DNA of 64,000 bases from Yeguia hominis. Lineage in GTDB: Bacteria; Bacillota; Clostridia; Oscillospirales; Acutalibacteraceae. Shown here one piece after another: positions 45,262 to 52,985 of the stretch; position 1 is the stretch's first letter; each line of letters opens with the position of its first letter. A program made the position numbers and the translations under genes. A model generated the notes under the pieces. It searched no databases. It saw only the letters and a program-made list of their open reading frames with translations, and had not been told where the DNA came from. The stretch lies in NCBI RefSeq assembly GCF_014384705.1, contig NZ_JACRSN010000007.1, forward strand, positions 62,001-126,000, in the 5' to 3' direction.

Positions 45262-46737
45262 TTGCGCGTCGGGAATCTGACGTATACGTATGACAACCTC
45301 GGGAACATCAAGACGGTAAAAGAGGGAACGGAACTTAAAGAGTCGTATGTTTACGATTCGCTCAACCAGCTTGTCCGTCACAACTCGGTCACGCAGAACA
45401 AAACGATCGTATATACGTACGATGCCGGCGGGAATATTTTAAACCGCAAGGAATATGCCTATACGACAGATGCAGATTTGAGTGCGCTGACGCCGGAGAC
45501 AACCGTAGTTTATACCTACGGCGATACTAGCTGGAAGGATAAGCTGACGGCCTACGACGGCCAATCCATTGCCTATGATGCAATCGGCAACCCGATTACC
45601 TACCGCGGCTGGTCGAACACGTGGCAGGGCCGGCAGCTGGCCAGCACGTCGCAGGGCGGGATGACGCTGTCGTTTAAGTACAATGTCGACGGCATCCGGA
45701 CGCAGAAAACAGTCAACGGAACCGCAACAAACTATTTCCTCAACGGAAACAAAATCCTGGCGCAAAAGACCGGCAGCACGGTCACCTGGTTCTACTACGA
45801 TCAGGAAGGCACCCGCGTTGCCATGGAGCACGGCGGGAAGCTGTACTACTATCTCTACAATCTGCAAGGAGACGTTATTGCGCTGTGTGATGCTTCCTCG
45901 AAACAGATCGTGGCCAAGTACAGCTATGACGCTTGGGGCAAGCTGTTGACCAAAGAGGGCACCCTCGCTGATGTAAACCCCTTCCGCTATCGCGGCTACT
46001 ACTACGATGCCGAAACAGGAATGTATTATCTCAACGCGAGATATTATGATCCGGAAACCGGGAGATTTCTGAATGCAGATGCCATTATTGGTGGAAATGT
46101 TGGCGCTGCGGGTTACAATCTTTTTGCGTATGCAGGAAACAATCCGATTAGCATGCGGGATTCTGATGGAACGATTGCTGGTGTTGACGATGCAATTATT
46201 GTTACAGCAGTTATTCTATTCATGGTTTGCGTTTGGATTTCTACAGGCAGCGTAGCAACGACGCTGCCTGTGATACAAGAGTCATGGAATAATTTCTGTA
46301 ATACGGTAATTGACGGCATAAGCGATGGGCTGGAGACTATATTTGGTCAAACGAGCGACGCTGCATCTAGCACGGATGCAGTTACAGTTGCACCGCCCCA
46401 ATCAACACCGCAGGAAAAACCGAAAGAACAGGCGAAGCCGAAATCAATTCGCAAGCCTCGCAATCCTAATGACTTGCATCATATTGTTCCAAAGAATCAT
46501 CCGGGAGCGAAGATAGCGCGGGATGTTTTGAAAAGTCATGGTATAGACGTTAATACAGATCCAAGAAATTTGGTCTCTATAAGTCGGAATTTTCATGTTC
46601 ATTTAAATAATCATTATTACATTGAGTATGTAAACCGGGTTATGTGGCAGTATCGATTTAACCCGATACAAGGACTCAATATCATTCGAAATAAGATTTT
46701 AGTAAACGAAAAACTACATCAGTGGACCATTTGGTAG
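45262..46737 (+). CDS. Orphan Rhs cassette 10: AHH-type nuclease tip
   Basis: 491 residues from a TTG in the core. After GRFLNADAI the pretoxin is identical to cassette 4 (base for base over about 340 nt) up to KPKEQAKP. A different AHH nuclease follows: DLHHIVPKNHPGAKIARDVL, GIDVNTDPRNLVSISRNFH, VHLNNHYYIEYVN. The His-His pair, the Asn-Leu-Val element and the following His fit the AHH/HNH family well. Expected to cut DNA in the target cell. Confidence 0.87.
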   Translation: MRVGNLTYTYDNLGNIKTVKEGTELKESYVYDSLNQLVRHNSVTQNKTIVYTYDAGGNILNRKEYAYTTDADLSALTPETTVVYTYGDTSWKDKLTAYDGQSIAYDAIGNPITYRGWSNTWQGRQLASTSQGGMTLSFKYNVDGIRTQKTVNGTATNYFLNGNKILAQKTGSTVTWFYYDQEGTRVAMEHGGKLYYYLYNLQGDVIALCDASSKQIVAKYSYDAWGKLLTKEGTLADVNPFRYRGYYYDAETGMYYLNARYYDPETGRFLNADAIIGGNVGAAGYNLFAYAGNNPISMRDSDGTIAGVDDAIIVTAVILFMVCVWISTGSVATTLPVIQESWNNFCNTVIDGISDGLETIFGQTSDAASSTDAVTVAPPQSTPQEKPKEQAKPKSIRKPRNPNDLHHIVPKNHPGAKIARDVLKSHGIDVNTDPRNLVSISRNFHVHLNNHYYIEYVNRVMWQYRFNPIQGLNIIRNKILVNEKLHQWTIW

Positions 46738-46747
46738 GAGGTATGAT

Positions 46748-47662
46748 ATGATGATTCCAGAATCCGAAATTTTATTCCGCTTTGAAAGGTGCACAAGACT
46801 GTTGCATAACCAGAAATTCATCTGTGCGCTGGAAGGAAACGATGTCCGAATTTATGATCGCAACGGAACGTTGCTTCACACATTTCAGGATTTAAAATGC
46901 GCTGCAAACGGAGCATTTGTAACAGATCGCCTTTTAATGCTGAAGAATACACTCGGGAAATATGTGCTGTTTGATCTGGAAAAAATGACTTGCGTCAGGA
47001 AGATAAAGTCTTTGCGTCCGCGTGTGATCACATTGGATACGTTTGTTTTAACGCCGGATCATAAAGCGTTTGTTGATCTTGTTGACGTGGAACCTGGCTT
47101 CTTTTTGCAGGATTTACAAACCGGTAAAGTGCAGACTTTTCCCATGGACGGAATTCTTCTTGCCCGGATTTTTTGCGATGAAGAAAAAAAGATCTTCTAT
47201 TTTTTGGAAGATCTTTCTGATGAAAAAGAACTATTTGACTGGAATCTTTATGCATGGGAATATCCTTTTGCAAATACAAGTTTTTACAAGGTTGAGACCA
47301 TACCGCTTCCTGAAATGTGCCGTTCATTAGAGGCAGAATATCGAAACGGGAAAATACTTTGCAGAAATTCTTCAAAGATCCTATTGTTCGATTTGCAGAA
47401 ACATGATTTGGAATTTTTATATGCGACGGAGGAAGATCATGTGATTATCCAAACACGATGGTCTGATAATGGAAATTTTGTTGCAATATTGGAAAGTAGT
47501 AGAGAACAGGAATTCAACGAGTTTGCGATTTACGATGTCAACACCTACACGTGCGTGCGACGGGGATGCGAAAGATTTTTATTTGACATTGACTTTTGGG
47601 ATCGAGATACCAAATTATTGTTGGATATGGGTGAGGAGACAGTTTGCGTTAGACTTGTTTAA
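46748..47662 (+). CDS. Putative beta-propeller immunity protein 10
   Basis: 304 residues, TAGGAGG before ATG 46748. Repeated strand blocks (NDVRIYDRNGTLLHTF, KYVLFDLEKMTCVRKI, SKILLFDLQKHDLEF, EFAIYDVNTYTCVRR) point to a propeller, as in 32637-33536. Soluble. It follows the AHH tip by 10 nt. Confidence 0.72.
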   Translation: MMIPESEILFRFERCTRLLHNQKFICALEGNDVRIYDRNGTLLHTFQDLKCAANGAFVTDRLLMLKNTLGKYVLFDLEKMTCVRKIKSLRPRVITLDTFVLTPDHKAFVDLVDVEPGFFLQDLQTGKVQTFPMDGILLARIFCDEEKKIFYFLEDLSDEKELFDWNLYAWEYPFANTSFYKVETIPLPEMCRSLEAEYRNGKILCRNSSKILLFDLQKHDLEFLYATEEDHVIIQTRWSDNGNFVAILESSREQEFNEFAIYDVNTYTCVRRGCERFLFDIDFWDRDTKLLLDMGEETVCVRLV

Positions 47663-47730
47663 GGTGAATTTTTCAGGATAGTAACCCTGAAAATTGGTAA
47701 ATAGTCTATGTAAGAGGAAAGTCTAACGTG

Positions 47731-47771
47731 TTTGGTGTCAGAGCGGAACCGGTTTCCGCTCCGGCATCGAA
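47731..47771. repeat. Junction hairpin, covarying family (copy 6, most diverged)
   Basis: TTTGGTGTCAGAGCGGAA (47731-47748) pairs with 47754-47771 using three G-U wobbles and one mismatch. Sequence has drifted but pairing is kept. Upstream tag TAAGAGGAAAGTCTAACGTG. Confidence 0.85.
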
Positions 47772-47822
47772 ACGACCGGGATTGTCAGCGGCCTGACGTA
47801 TACGGGAATCACAGCGGGTGAT

Positions 47823-49250
47823 TTGCGCGTTGGGAATCTGACGTATACGTATGACAACCTCGGGAACATCAAGACGGTAAAAGAGGGAACGGAACTTAAA
47901 GAGTCCTACACCTATGACAGCCTGAATCAGCTTGTCCGTCACGATTCGGTCACGCAGAACAAAACGATCGTCTATACGTACGATGCGGGCGGCAATATTC
48001 TGAATCGCAAGGAATATGCTTATACGACGGATGCGGATTTAAGTGCGCTGACGCCGGAAACAACCGTAGTTTATACCTACGGCGATACTAGCTGGAAGGA
48101 TAAGCTGACAGCCTACGACGGCCAATCCATCGCCTACGACGCAATCGGCAACCCGATTACCTACCGCGGCTGGTCGAACACGTGGCAGGGCCGGCAGCTT
48201 GCCAGCACGTCGCAGGGCGGGATGACGCTGTCGTTTAAGTACAATGTCGACGGCATCCGGACGCAGAAAACAGTCAACGGAACAGCGACGGACTTTTTCC
48301 TCAACGAAAATAAAATCCTGGCGCAAAAGACCGGCAGCACGGTGACGTGGTTCTACTACGATCAGGAAGGCACCCGCGTTGCCATGGAGCACGGCGGGAA
48401 GCTGTACTACTATCTCTACAATCTGCAAGGAGACGTTATTGCGCTGTGCGATGCTTCAAGTAAGCAAATTGTAGCGAAATACAGCTATAACGCATGGGGC
48501 AAGCTGTTGACCAAAGAAGGAACGATCGCTGACGTGAACCCCTTCCGCTATCGTGGCTACTACTACGATTCCGAAACCGGAATGTATTATCTCAACGCGC
48601 GATATTATGATCCGGAGACGGGGAGATTTCTAAATGCGGATGCACTGCTTGGAGCAAATGTAGGAGCACCCTATAATTTATACTCCTATTGTGGCAATTG
48701 CCCAGTTAATAAAGCTGATCCTTCCGGAAATGCTGTAGCTTTGGCGGCAGCGTGTGTGTTTCTAAAAGCTGCTTTGGTTACTTTAGCGGTGCTTACAGTT
48801 TGCTTAGTGTTGTCTCATCCCACTGTACAACGAAGTATACAGAAGGCAGCCGAGCGGACAGCCAAAGCCGTAAAATCTGCAGTGGAAAATCAAAAGAAAA
48901 AATTGACCACGAAGAACCATAGTGTCTATGTGATGCGAAATAAGGATACTCGTGAAGTGGAATATGTAGGAAGAACCGTAAATCCCGTGAGACGGCAAAA
49001 CGAACATCGAAGGGATCCGAACAAAGCCCATTTGGATGAGTTAGAAGTGAAATTTACGAATTTGACTTTGCCGGAAGCTCGTGCGGTTGAACAGACTTTA
49101 ATTTCTGCATATACGCTGAAAAATTTGGATCATGCACGCAGAGAAATCGCCGCTGGAAATGTGGCAGGATTTCAAGAGAATATGGGTAGAGTCGTGCAAA
49201 TTTTTCAAAATTCAACAGAGGATGAGCTATTGAATTTAATGGGAAGGTGA
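47823..49250 (+). CDS. Orphan Rhs cassette 11: GIY-YIG-type nuclease tip
   Basis: 475 residues from a TTG in the core. After GRFLNADAL come a membrane-like segment and a basic helix. The tip has HSVYVMRNKDTREVEYVGRT, VNPVRRQNEHRRDP and LTLPEARAVEQTLISAY. The VYV...YVGRT pair, the downstream Arg/His and the Glu of EARAVEQ match the GIY-YIG nuclease superfamily as used in polymorphic toxins. Likely a DNase. The immunity-like gene starts 6 nt after the stop. Confidence 0.86.
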   Translation: MRVGNLTYTYDNLGNIKTVKEGTELKESYTYDSLNQLVRHDSVTQNKTIVYTYDAGGNILNRKEYAYTTDADLSALTPETTVVYTYGDTSWKDKLTAYDGQSIAYDAIGNPITYRGWSNTWQGRQLASTSQGGMTLSFKYNVDGIRTQKTVNGTATDFFLNENKILAQKTGSTVTWFYYDQEGTRVAMEHGGKLYYYLYNLQGDVIALCDASSKQIVAKYSYNAWGKLLTKEGTIADVNPFRYRGYYYDSETGMYYLNARYYDPETGRFLNADALLGANVGAPYNLYSYCGNCPVNKADPSGNAVALAAACVFLKAALVTLAVLTVCLVLSHPTVQRSIQKAAERTAKAVKSAVENQKKKLTTKNHSVYVMRNKDTREVEYVGRTVNPVRRQNEHRRDPNKAHLDELEVKFTNLTLPEARAVEQTLISAYTLKNLDHARREIAAGNVAGFQENMGRVVQIFQNSTEDELLNLMGR

Positions 49251-49256
49251 AAAAAT

Positions 49257-50129
49257 ATGGGTGCATGGGGAACCTCGTTATATGCAAATGATTCTGCAAG
49301 CGATATCCGTGGGGAATATGTCGATAAGCTGCGGCGCGGAAAGAGCAATGAAGAAGTAACAAAGGAGCTGATTGAGCAGAATCAGGACTATATGGGCGAT
49401 GCGGAAGAAGAGCCGCTGTTCTGGTATGCGCTGGCAGATACCCAATGGAACTACGGTCGGCTTCTGCCTGCGGTCAAGGAGAAGGCGCTGCATTTTCTGG
49501 ATCAGACAGCGGAGCTGGAACGTTGGCGGGAAGCCGGAGAGAAGAAATTGCGGGCGTGGCAAAATACGCTGGACAAGCTCCGGCAGAAGCTGCAGACGGA
49601 ACCGCCGCCGCCGAAAAAGGTTTCAAAATACCGGTTCTATTTCTGTAAATGGCAGCTCGGGGACGTGTATGCTTACCGGTTCAGCAGTGAATTCAGCCGG
49701 GTGAAGGGGTTCTTTGGGCAGTACATTGCGTTCCGTAAAGTATCGGAAGCGAGCTGGTGGCCGGGCCATATTATCCCGGTGGTGGAAGTGTATAACTGGA
49801 TCGGGTCTGAATTGCCATCGGTAGAACGCCTTCAAAGAACAGAACGGATGAAACAAGTTCGGCCTTCTGTTTTTCAATACCAGCCTAATTATGAAATAAC
49901 AGAAGACGATTACAAAATTAAGTTAATTTCCACTTCAGCAAGAGTGATTCCGAGTAACAACCTGACGTTTTTGGGAAACCTTCCCGGGGATGACCTGACG
50001 CCATTTTTAGGACATGATGTCTGCTTAAGTTACATTAATGTGGCTTGGGAAGGCAGTGCATATAACAACCAATTTGAACATTATTTCATTGACATGTATC
50101 TGAGATGGCAAGAGGCAGAAAAGCGGTAA
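49257..50129 (+). CDS. Putative immunity protein 11 with DUF4259-like N-terminus
   Basis: 290 residues. MGAWGTSLYANDSASDIRGE resembles the start of DUF4259 and related proteins. The middle is helical with Trp-rich repeats, and the second part begins YRFYFCKWQLGDVYAYRF. No membrane segment. Codon use is GC-richer in its first 180 residues than in the rest, so it may be a fusion or mosaic. Immunity role is inferred from its place right behind the GIY-YIG tip. Confidence 0.7.
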   Translation: MGAWGTSLYANDSASDIRGEYVDKLRRGKSNEEVTKELIEQNQDYMGDAEEEPLFWYALADTQWNYGRLLPAVKEKALHFLDQTAELERWREAGEKKLRAWQNTLDKLRQKLQTEPPPPKKVSKYRFYFCKWQLGDVYAYRFSSEFSRVKGFFGQYIAFRKVSEASWWPGHIIPVVEVYNWIGSELPSVERLQRTERMKQVRPSVFQYQPNYEITEDDYKIKLISTSARVIPSNNLTFLGNLPGDDLTPFLGHDVCLSYINVAWEGSAYNNQFEHYFIDMYLRWQEAEKR

Positions 50130-50235
50130 TACAAAAAGAACGCTTGACAGGGTAAAGACTGAACGGCAAGACACTGGTGACGAATGGGTACAACTGAAAG
50201 GCGGTTAATCGCTATTGGATTAGGAGGGCATGGTG

Positions 50236-50685
50236 ATGACACTAAAAAATCAAATGATAGCACTTTTCTGCCTCTTGTTTCTGTATTCTTTTTATATTAG
50301 AGGTTTTATTAGTGGCCTTGAAGTATACCAGTTGAATCATAGCGCATATAAAAAAAGGGTAAAGGGCCAAACTATAAAAGAATGGTTTTTTTACACTAGA
50401 TTTAGAGATGTGATCCCCCCAATTTTTATTGCGATATATTTTGGGGTTATAATAGGCCATTTGCTTATCTTAGTAGTCTGTATCATACTATATTATATTA
50501 CAGACCAATATCAAACAATTGGAAGAAAAATTGTAATAGGGGTATATATCTGGAATCTAGTGTGGGGCGTAACATTGTGGCTTCTTTTTTGGAAACCTGG
50601 AAAACGGGAATACAAATATGAGCGATGGATTGAAAAAAAGCGTGGACAAAAAAATAGGCGGAAAGCATGGAAACAAAAAGTTTGA
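50236..50685 (+). CDS. Stray membrane protein, probable left-over immunity gene
   Basis: 149 residues from ATG 50236 (AGGAGGG 7 nt upstream). Three or four membrane helices (IALFCLLFLYSFYI, IPPIFIAIYFGVIIGHLLIL, VVCIILYYIT, IVIGVYIWNLVWGVTLWLLF) and a very basic C-terminus. Between it and the previous gene (50130-50229) is only a scrap of Rhs core (ACGCTTGACAGGGTAA). So its toxin partner seems to have been lost. Unknown family. Confidence 0.6.
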   Translation: MTLKNQMIALFCLLFLYSFYIRGFISGLEVYQLNHSAYKKRVKGQTIKEWFFYTRFRDVIPPIFIAIYFGVIIGHLLILVVCIILYYITDQYQTIGRKIVIGVYIWNLVWGVTLWLLFWKPGKREYKYERWIEKKRGQKNRRKAWKQKV

Positions 50686-50755
50686 TAGTGTGAGGATTTT
50701 TCCTGTTCTATCAGACAAGTAAAAAACGGGACATGTAAGAGGAAAGTCTGACGTG

Positions 50756-50796
50756 TTCGGTGCCGGGGCGGAAACTCGTTCCGCTCTGGCACCGAA
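50756..50796. repeat. Junction hairpin, covarying family (copy 7)
   Basis: TTCGGTGCCGGGGCGGAA (50756-50773) pairs with 50779-50796; G-C version; upstream tag TAAGAGGAAAGTCTGACGTG; core homology directly after. Confidence 0.87.
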
Positions 50797-50799
50797 ACG

Positions 50800-51234
50800 A
50801 CCGGGATTGTCAGCGGTCTGACGTATTATGATCCGGAGACGGGGAGATTTCTCAATGCGGATCGCGCAATTGCCGGTGCGAACGAAAGAATACAAGGCTT
50901 AAACCTGTTTGCATATTGCTTTAACAATCCTGCCAATCTCTCTGATGAAGATGGAAATTGGCCAAGCTGGGCCAAAAAACTGGTAACAGCGGTAGCCATT
51001 GCTGCAGCGGTAGCAGTTGTAGCAGCCGCAAAATGTAATATTCCAAATTTCGAATGGCGTGGTTCTGGTACACCAGAATCCGGACGAGGGAATTTTGTGA
51101 ATATGAAAACAGGAGAGTGGTTACACTCTAATTTAAATCATGGTCCACCAATTGGACCTCATTGGGATTATGGTGTTAGAGGAAGTCCACAAACATTTAG
51201 AATTTTTCCGGATAGTAATATCCTTCCTAAGTAA
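50800..51234 (+). pseudogene. Orphan Rhs cassette 12: collapsed core with toxin-37-like tip
   Basis: An in-frame but start-less frame. The core begins GIVSGLTY and jumps straight to YDPETGRFLNADR, so about 250 core residues are deleted at a TAT match. The tip keeps the cassette 3-type pretoxin (NLFAYCFNNPANLSDEDG, WPSWAKK), then FEWRGSGTPESGRGNF, LNHGPPIGPHWDYGVRGS and RIFPDSNILPK. This strongly resembles polymorphic toxin type 37 endings. It cannot make a tip alone, but homologous ends remain for recombination. Confidence 0.75.
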
Positions 51235-51249
51235 GAGAAGTGTTTAATA

Positions 51250-51501
51250 ATGAATAATGATTGGCGTTTATTTAGAGAACAAGATAAATATTTACATGGA
51301 GTGACATTAATCAAACGGTCGTACAAATCGAATAATCCCCTGAATGATCATGATCATTGTGAGTTTTGTATGGCGAAGTTTGGAAAAGGAAACGACGAAT
51401 TAAAACAGGGTTATTGTACAGAAGATGGTAGCATATGGATTTGTTCTCAATGCTATGAGGATTTTAAAGCGCAGTTTGAATGGAATGCAAAATATGAATA
51501 A
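51250..51501 (+). CDS. Small zinc-binding immunity protein 12
   Basis: 83 residues. Two CxxC-type pairs (HDHCEFCMAKFG and WICSQCYEDF) suggest one structural zinc. MNNDWRLFREQDKYLHGV and the ending FEWNAKY are typical of a small family often found behind polymorphic toxins. Follows the cassette 12 stop by 15 nt. Confidence 0.75.
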   Translation: MNNDWRLFREQDKYLHGVTLIKRSYKSNNPLNDHDHCEFCMAKFGKGNDELKQGYCTEDGSIWICSQCYEDFKAQFEWNAKYE

Positions 51502-51504
51502 TAT

Positions 51505-51553
51505 ATCCCAGCAAGCATCGCGTTTGGTCACCCAAACGCAGACTTGTTGGGAT
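51505..51553. repeat. Two-tier hairpin at cassette boundary
   Basis: Outer arms ATCCCAGCAAG (51505-51515) and CTTGTTGGGAT (51543-51553) with one wobble, and inner perfect arms GCGTTTGG (51520-51527) and CCAAACGC (51532-51539), loop TCAC. No T-run follows. Confidence 0.85.
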
Positions 51554-51615
51554 AACCCCAATCCCTTACATAAAGATTAAGCCTTAACAGTTACAAAATT
51601 ATCTTTTAGTGAGGA

Positions 51616-51649
51616 AACAGTTGGAGGGGCTTCTCTCCCTCTGACTGTT
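51616..51649. repeat. Second hairpin before the last core fragment
   Basis: AACAGTTGGAGGG (51616-51628) pairs with CCCTCTGACTGTT (51637-51649), 13 pairs with two wobbles, immediately before renewed core homology at about 51660. Confidence 0.78.
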
Positions 51650-51659
51650 GCTCTCACAA

Positions 51660-51816
51660 AACTGCCGGGGATATCGTGTTCTGGATCAGCGGAAACGCGC
51701 GGGGCAACGCGGTGCTGGTGAAGGACGAAAAGCGCTACTTTGCCATCGGGCTGCACACGAAATACAGCGACGGAACGAACACGTATAACTGGAAGGAGTT
51801 CCATACCGTCCTTTGA
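51660..51816 (+). pseudogene. Rhs core scrap without tip (cassette 13)
   Basis: About 50 residues matching the carbohydrate-binding-like part of the main gene (GDIVFWISGNARGNAV, FAIGLHTKYSDGTNTYNWKE), ending at a stop after FHTVL. Tip and core are otherwise deleted; the next immunity-like gene follows 51 nt later. Confidence 0.75.
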
Positions 51817-51867
51817 TTTGTAGTGAGATTGAGGGCAAATAAGCCGTGTTAAAAAAGGAGCGATACA

Positions 51868-52299
51868 ATGGAAGATAACATTATATTTGAAAAAATATGG
51901 GAAGATGATGATTTAATAGCATTAAAAGTTGTGTGTTCTTCATCTGTGGCAACGATTACATCAAAAATATACGTTACAGATCCTTTGATTGATGAATTGA
52001 TTGGCCAAATTAAGCAATTTCTAGATGGAACTAGCGAAGAAGGTATATGGGAAAATGAAAGTAGGGGAAATGAATCAACAGCGTGTCTGGCGTTGCGTTT
52101 TTTTAGAAAGGATAGGCTAGGACATATCGTGATAGAAGTATTTGCGGAACTAGATGACGGAGGAGACTATACCAAACACAATTGTTGCTTTTTTGTTCAT
52201 ACGGAATATGGCTTATTAATGAACTTTTTTCGCCGCTTCTTTTTCATCACGGTTTCCCAATCAGAATTGCCCAACTCGTTTAAGTTCCGTATAACGTGA
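51868..52299 (+). CDS. Putative immunity protein 13, C-terminus replaced
   Basis: 143 residues, AAAGGAG before the ATG. Residues 1-120 are an acidic alpha/beta domain (IFEKIWEDDDLIALKVVCSS, HIVIEVFAELDDGGDYTKHN) of a type common behind polymorphic toxins. From about residue 122 the sequence runs into unrelated element DNA (FRRFFFITVSQSELPNSFK), so the true C-terminus has been lost at a recombination point. Probably not functional in this form. Confidence 0.6.
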   Translation: MEDNIIFEKIWEDDDLIALKVVCSSSVATITSKIYVTDPLIDELIGQIKQFLDGTSEEGIWENESRGNESTACLALRFFRKDRLGHIVIEVFAELDDGGDYTKHNCCFFVHTEYGLLMNFFRRFFFITVSQSELPNSFKFRIT

Positions 52300-52440
52300 A
52301 CCTCATACAAATCGGCTTCTTTACACCCACATGCTGGTCAATCAGTTCTTGTCGTCTTGCCGCTTCATCAGCGGTATGGTCAATCCAATAAGACAGTCTT
52401 TTTAATTCTTTGCTTGCCGCATGATATTCCGGTGTCTGAT
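52235..52440 (-). pseudogene. Frameshifted fragment of a mobile-element protein
   Basis: On the minus strand two frames read EYHAASKELKRLSYWIDHTA, DEAARRQELIDQHV and, after a shift, ADLYEVHVIRNLNELGNSDW. They clearly belong to one former gene. I cannot name the family; the style is that of conjugative-element cargo. Confidence 0.5.
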
Positions 52441-52522
52441 ACTTAATATTATACTAAAGTCTCAAGATGCTGCCGTATTCATTAAAATAGATGAACCTTT
52501 TTATCCCCCCTTTTAACAAAAA

Positions 52523-52873
52523 CTATTTTCTCCAATCATATTTTTCATCTTTTGAAAGATCTAATTTTTTATTATTTATTACAACAACATCATCATTCAT
52601 CCACTCTATTTCCGCTTTGCTTTCATGATAACAATTATAAATTAGTTTTTTAGATGTTCCATTTATCAGATAGGCTTTAATAGAAAAATCCACAGTTGCG
52701 TCAGGTTCTGTTCTATATATTTCAAGAGTATACATTCCATTAGGTGAGGTAGAAACCTCTAAAAGTGTTTCTTCTACATTCATTGATATACAACCACTAA
52801 AAAAGCAACAAATATTGATCATTACCACAACTAAGAAACACCTAAATGGAACGGCAGTTCTAATGTCTTGCAT
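52523..52873 (-). CDS. DUF5412-like lipoprotein, immunity candidate
   Basis: 116 residues with GAGGAGG before the ATG. N-terminal hydrophobic signal with lipobox-like FFSGC. Mature part: STSPNGMYTLEIYRTEPDAT, IEWMNDDVVVINNKKLDLSK, ending YDWRK, as in DUF5412 proteins. The tail of another frame that looks like a toxin end overlaps its start (52831-52985), suggesting a toxin-immunity pair in inverted orientation. Confidence 0.72.
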   Translation of the reverse strand: MQDIRTAVPFRCFLVVVMINICCFFSGCISMNVEETLLEVSTSPNGMYTLEIYRTEPDATVDFSIKAYLINGTSKKLIYNCYHESKAEIEWMNDDVVVINNKKLDLSKDEKYDWRK

Positions 52874-52985
52874 TTATTATCCTCCTCATAAAGCATAATT
52901 CCATACATAATATTTAATTGATCTCGCAAATCGTCTCCATTTGAAACCAAAACACCTGGTATGGTAGATGTTCCAGCTTTTATTT
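52831..52985 (-). pseudogene. Toxin-tail remnant overlapping the DUF5412-like gene
   Basis: A start-less frame reading AGTSTIPGVLVSNGDDLRDQ, LNIMYGIMLYEEDNK, ending LGVS. It enters from the reverse-transcriptase breakpoint and overlaps the lipoprotein gene by 43 nt. Interpreted as the last 50 or so residues of a lost tip. Confidence 0.45.

Noticed and set aside
28795..50796. Integron attC sites
   Set aside because: The hairpins resemble folded recombination sites in shape, but no attC core triplets and no tyrosine integrase gene are visible in the window.
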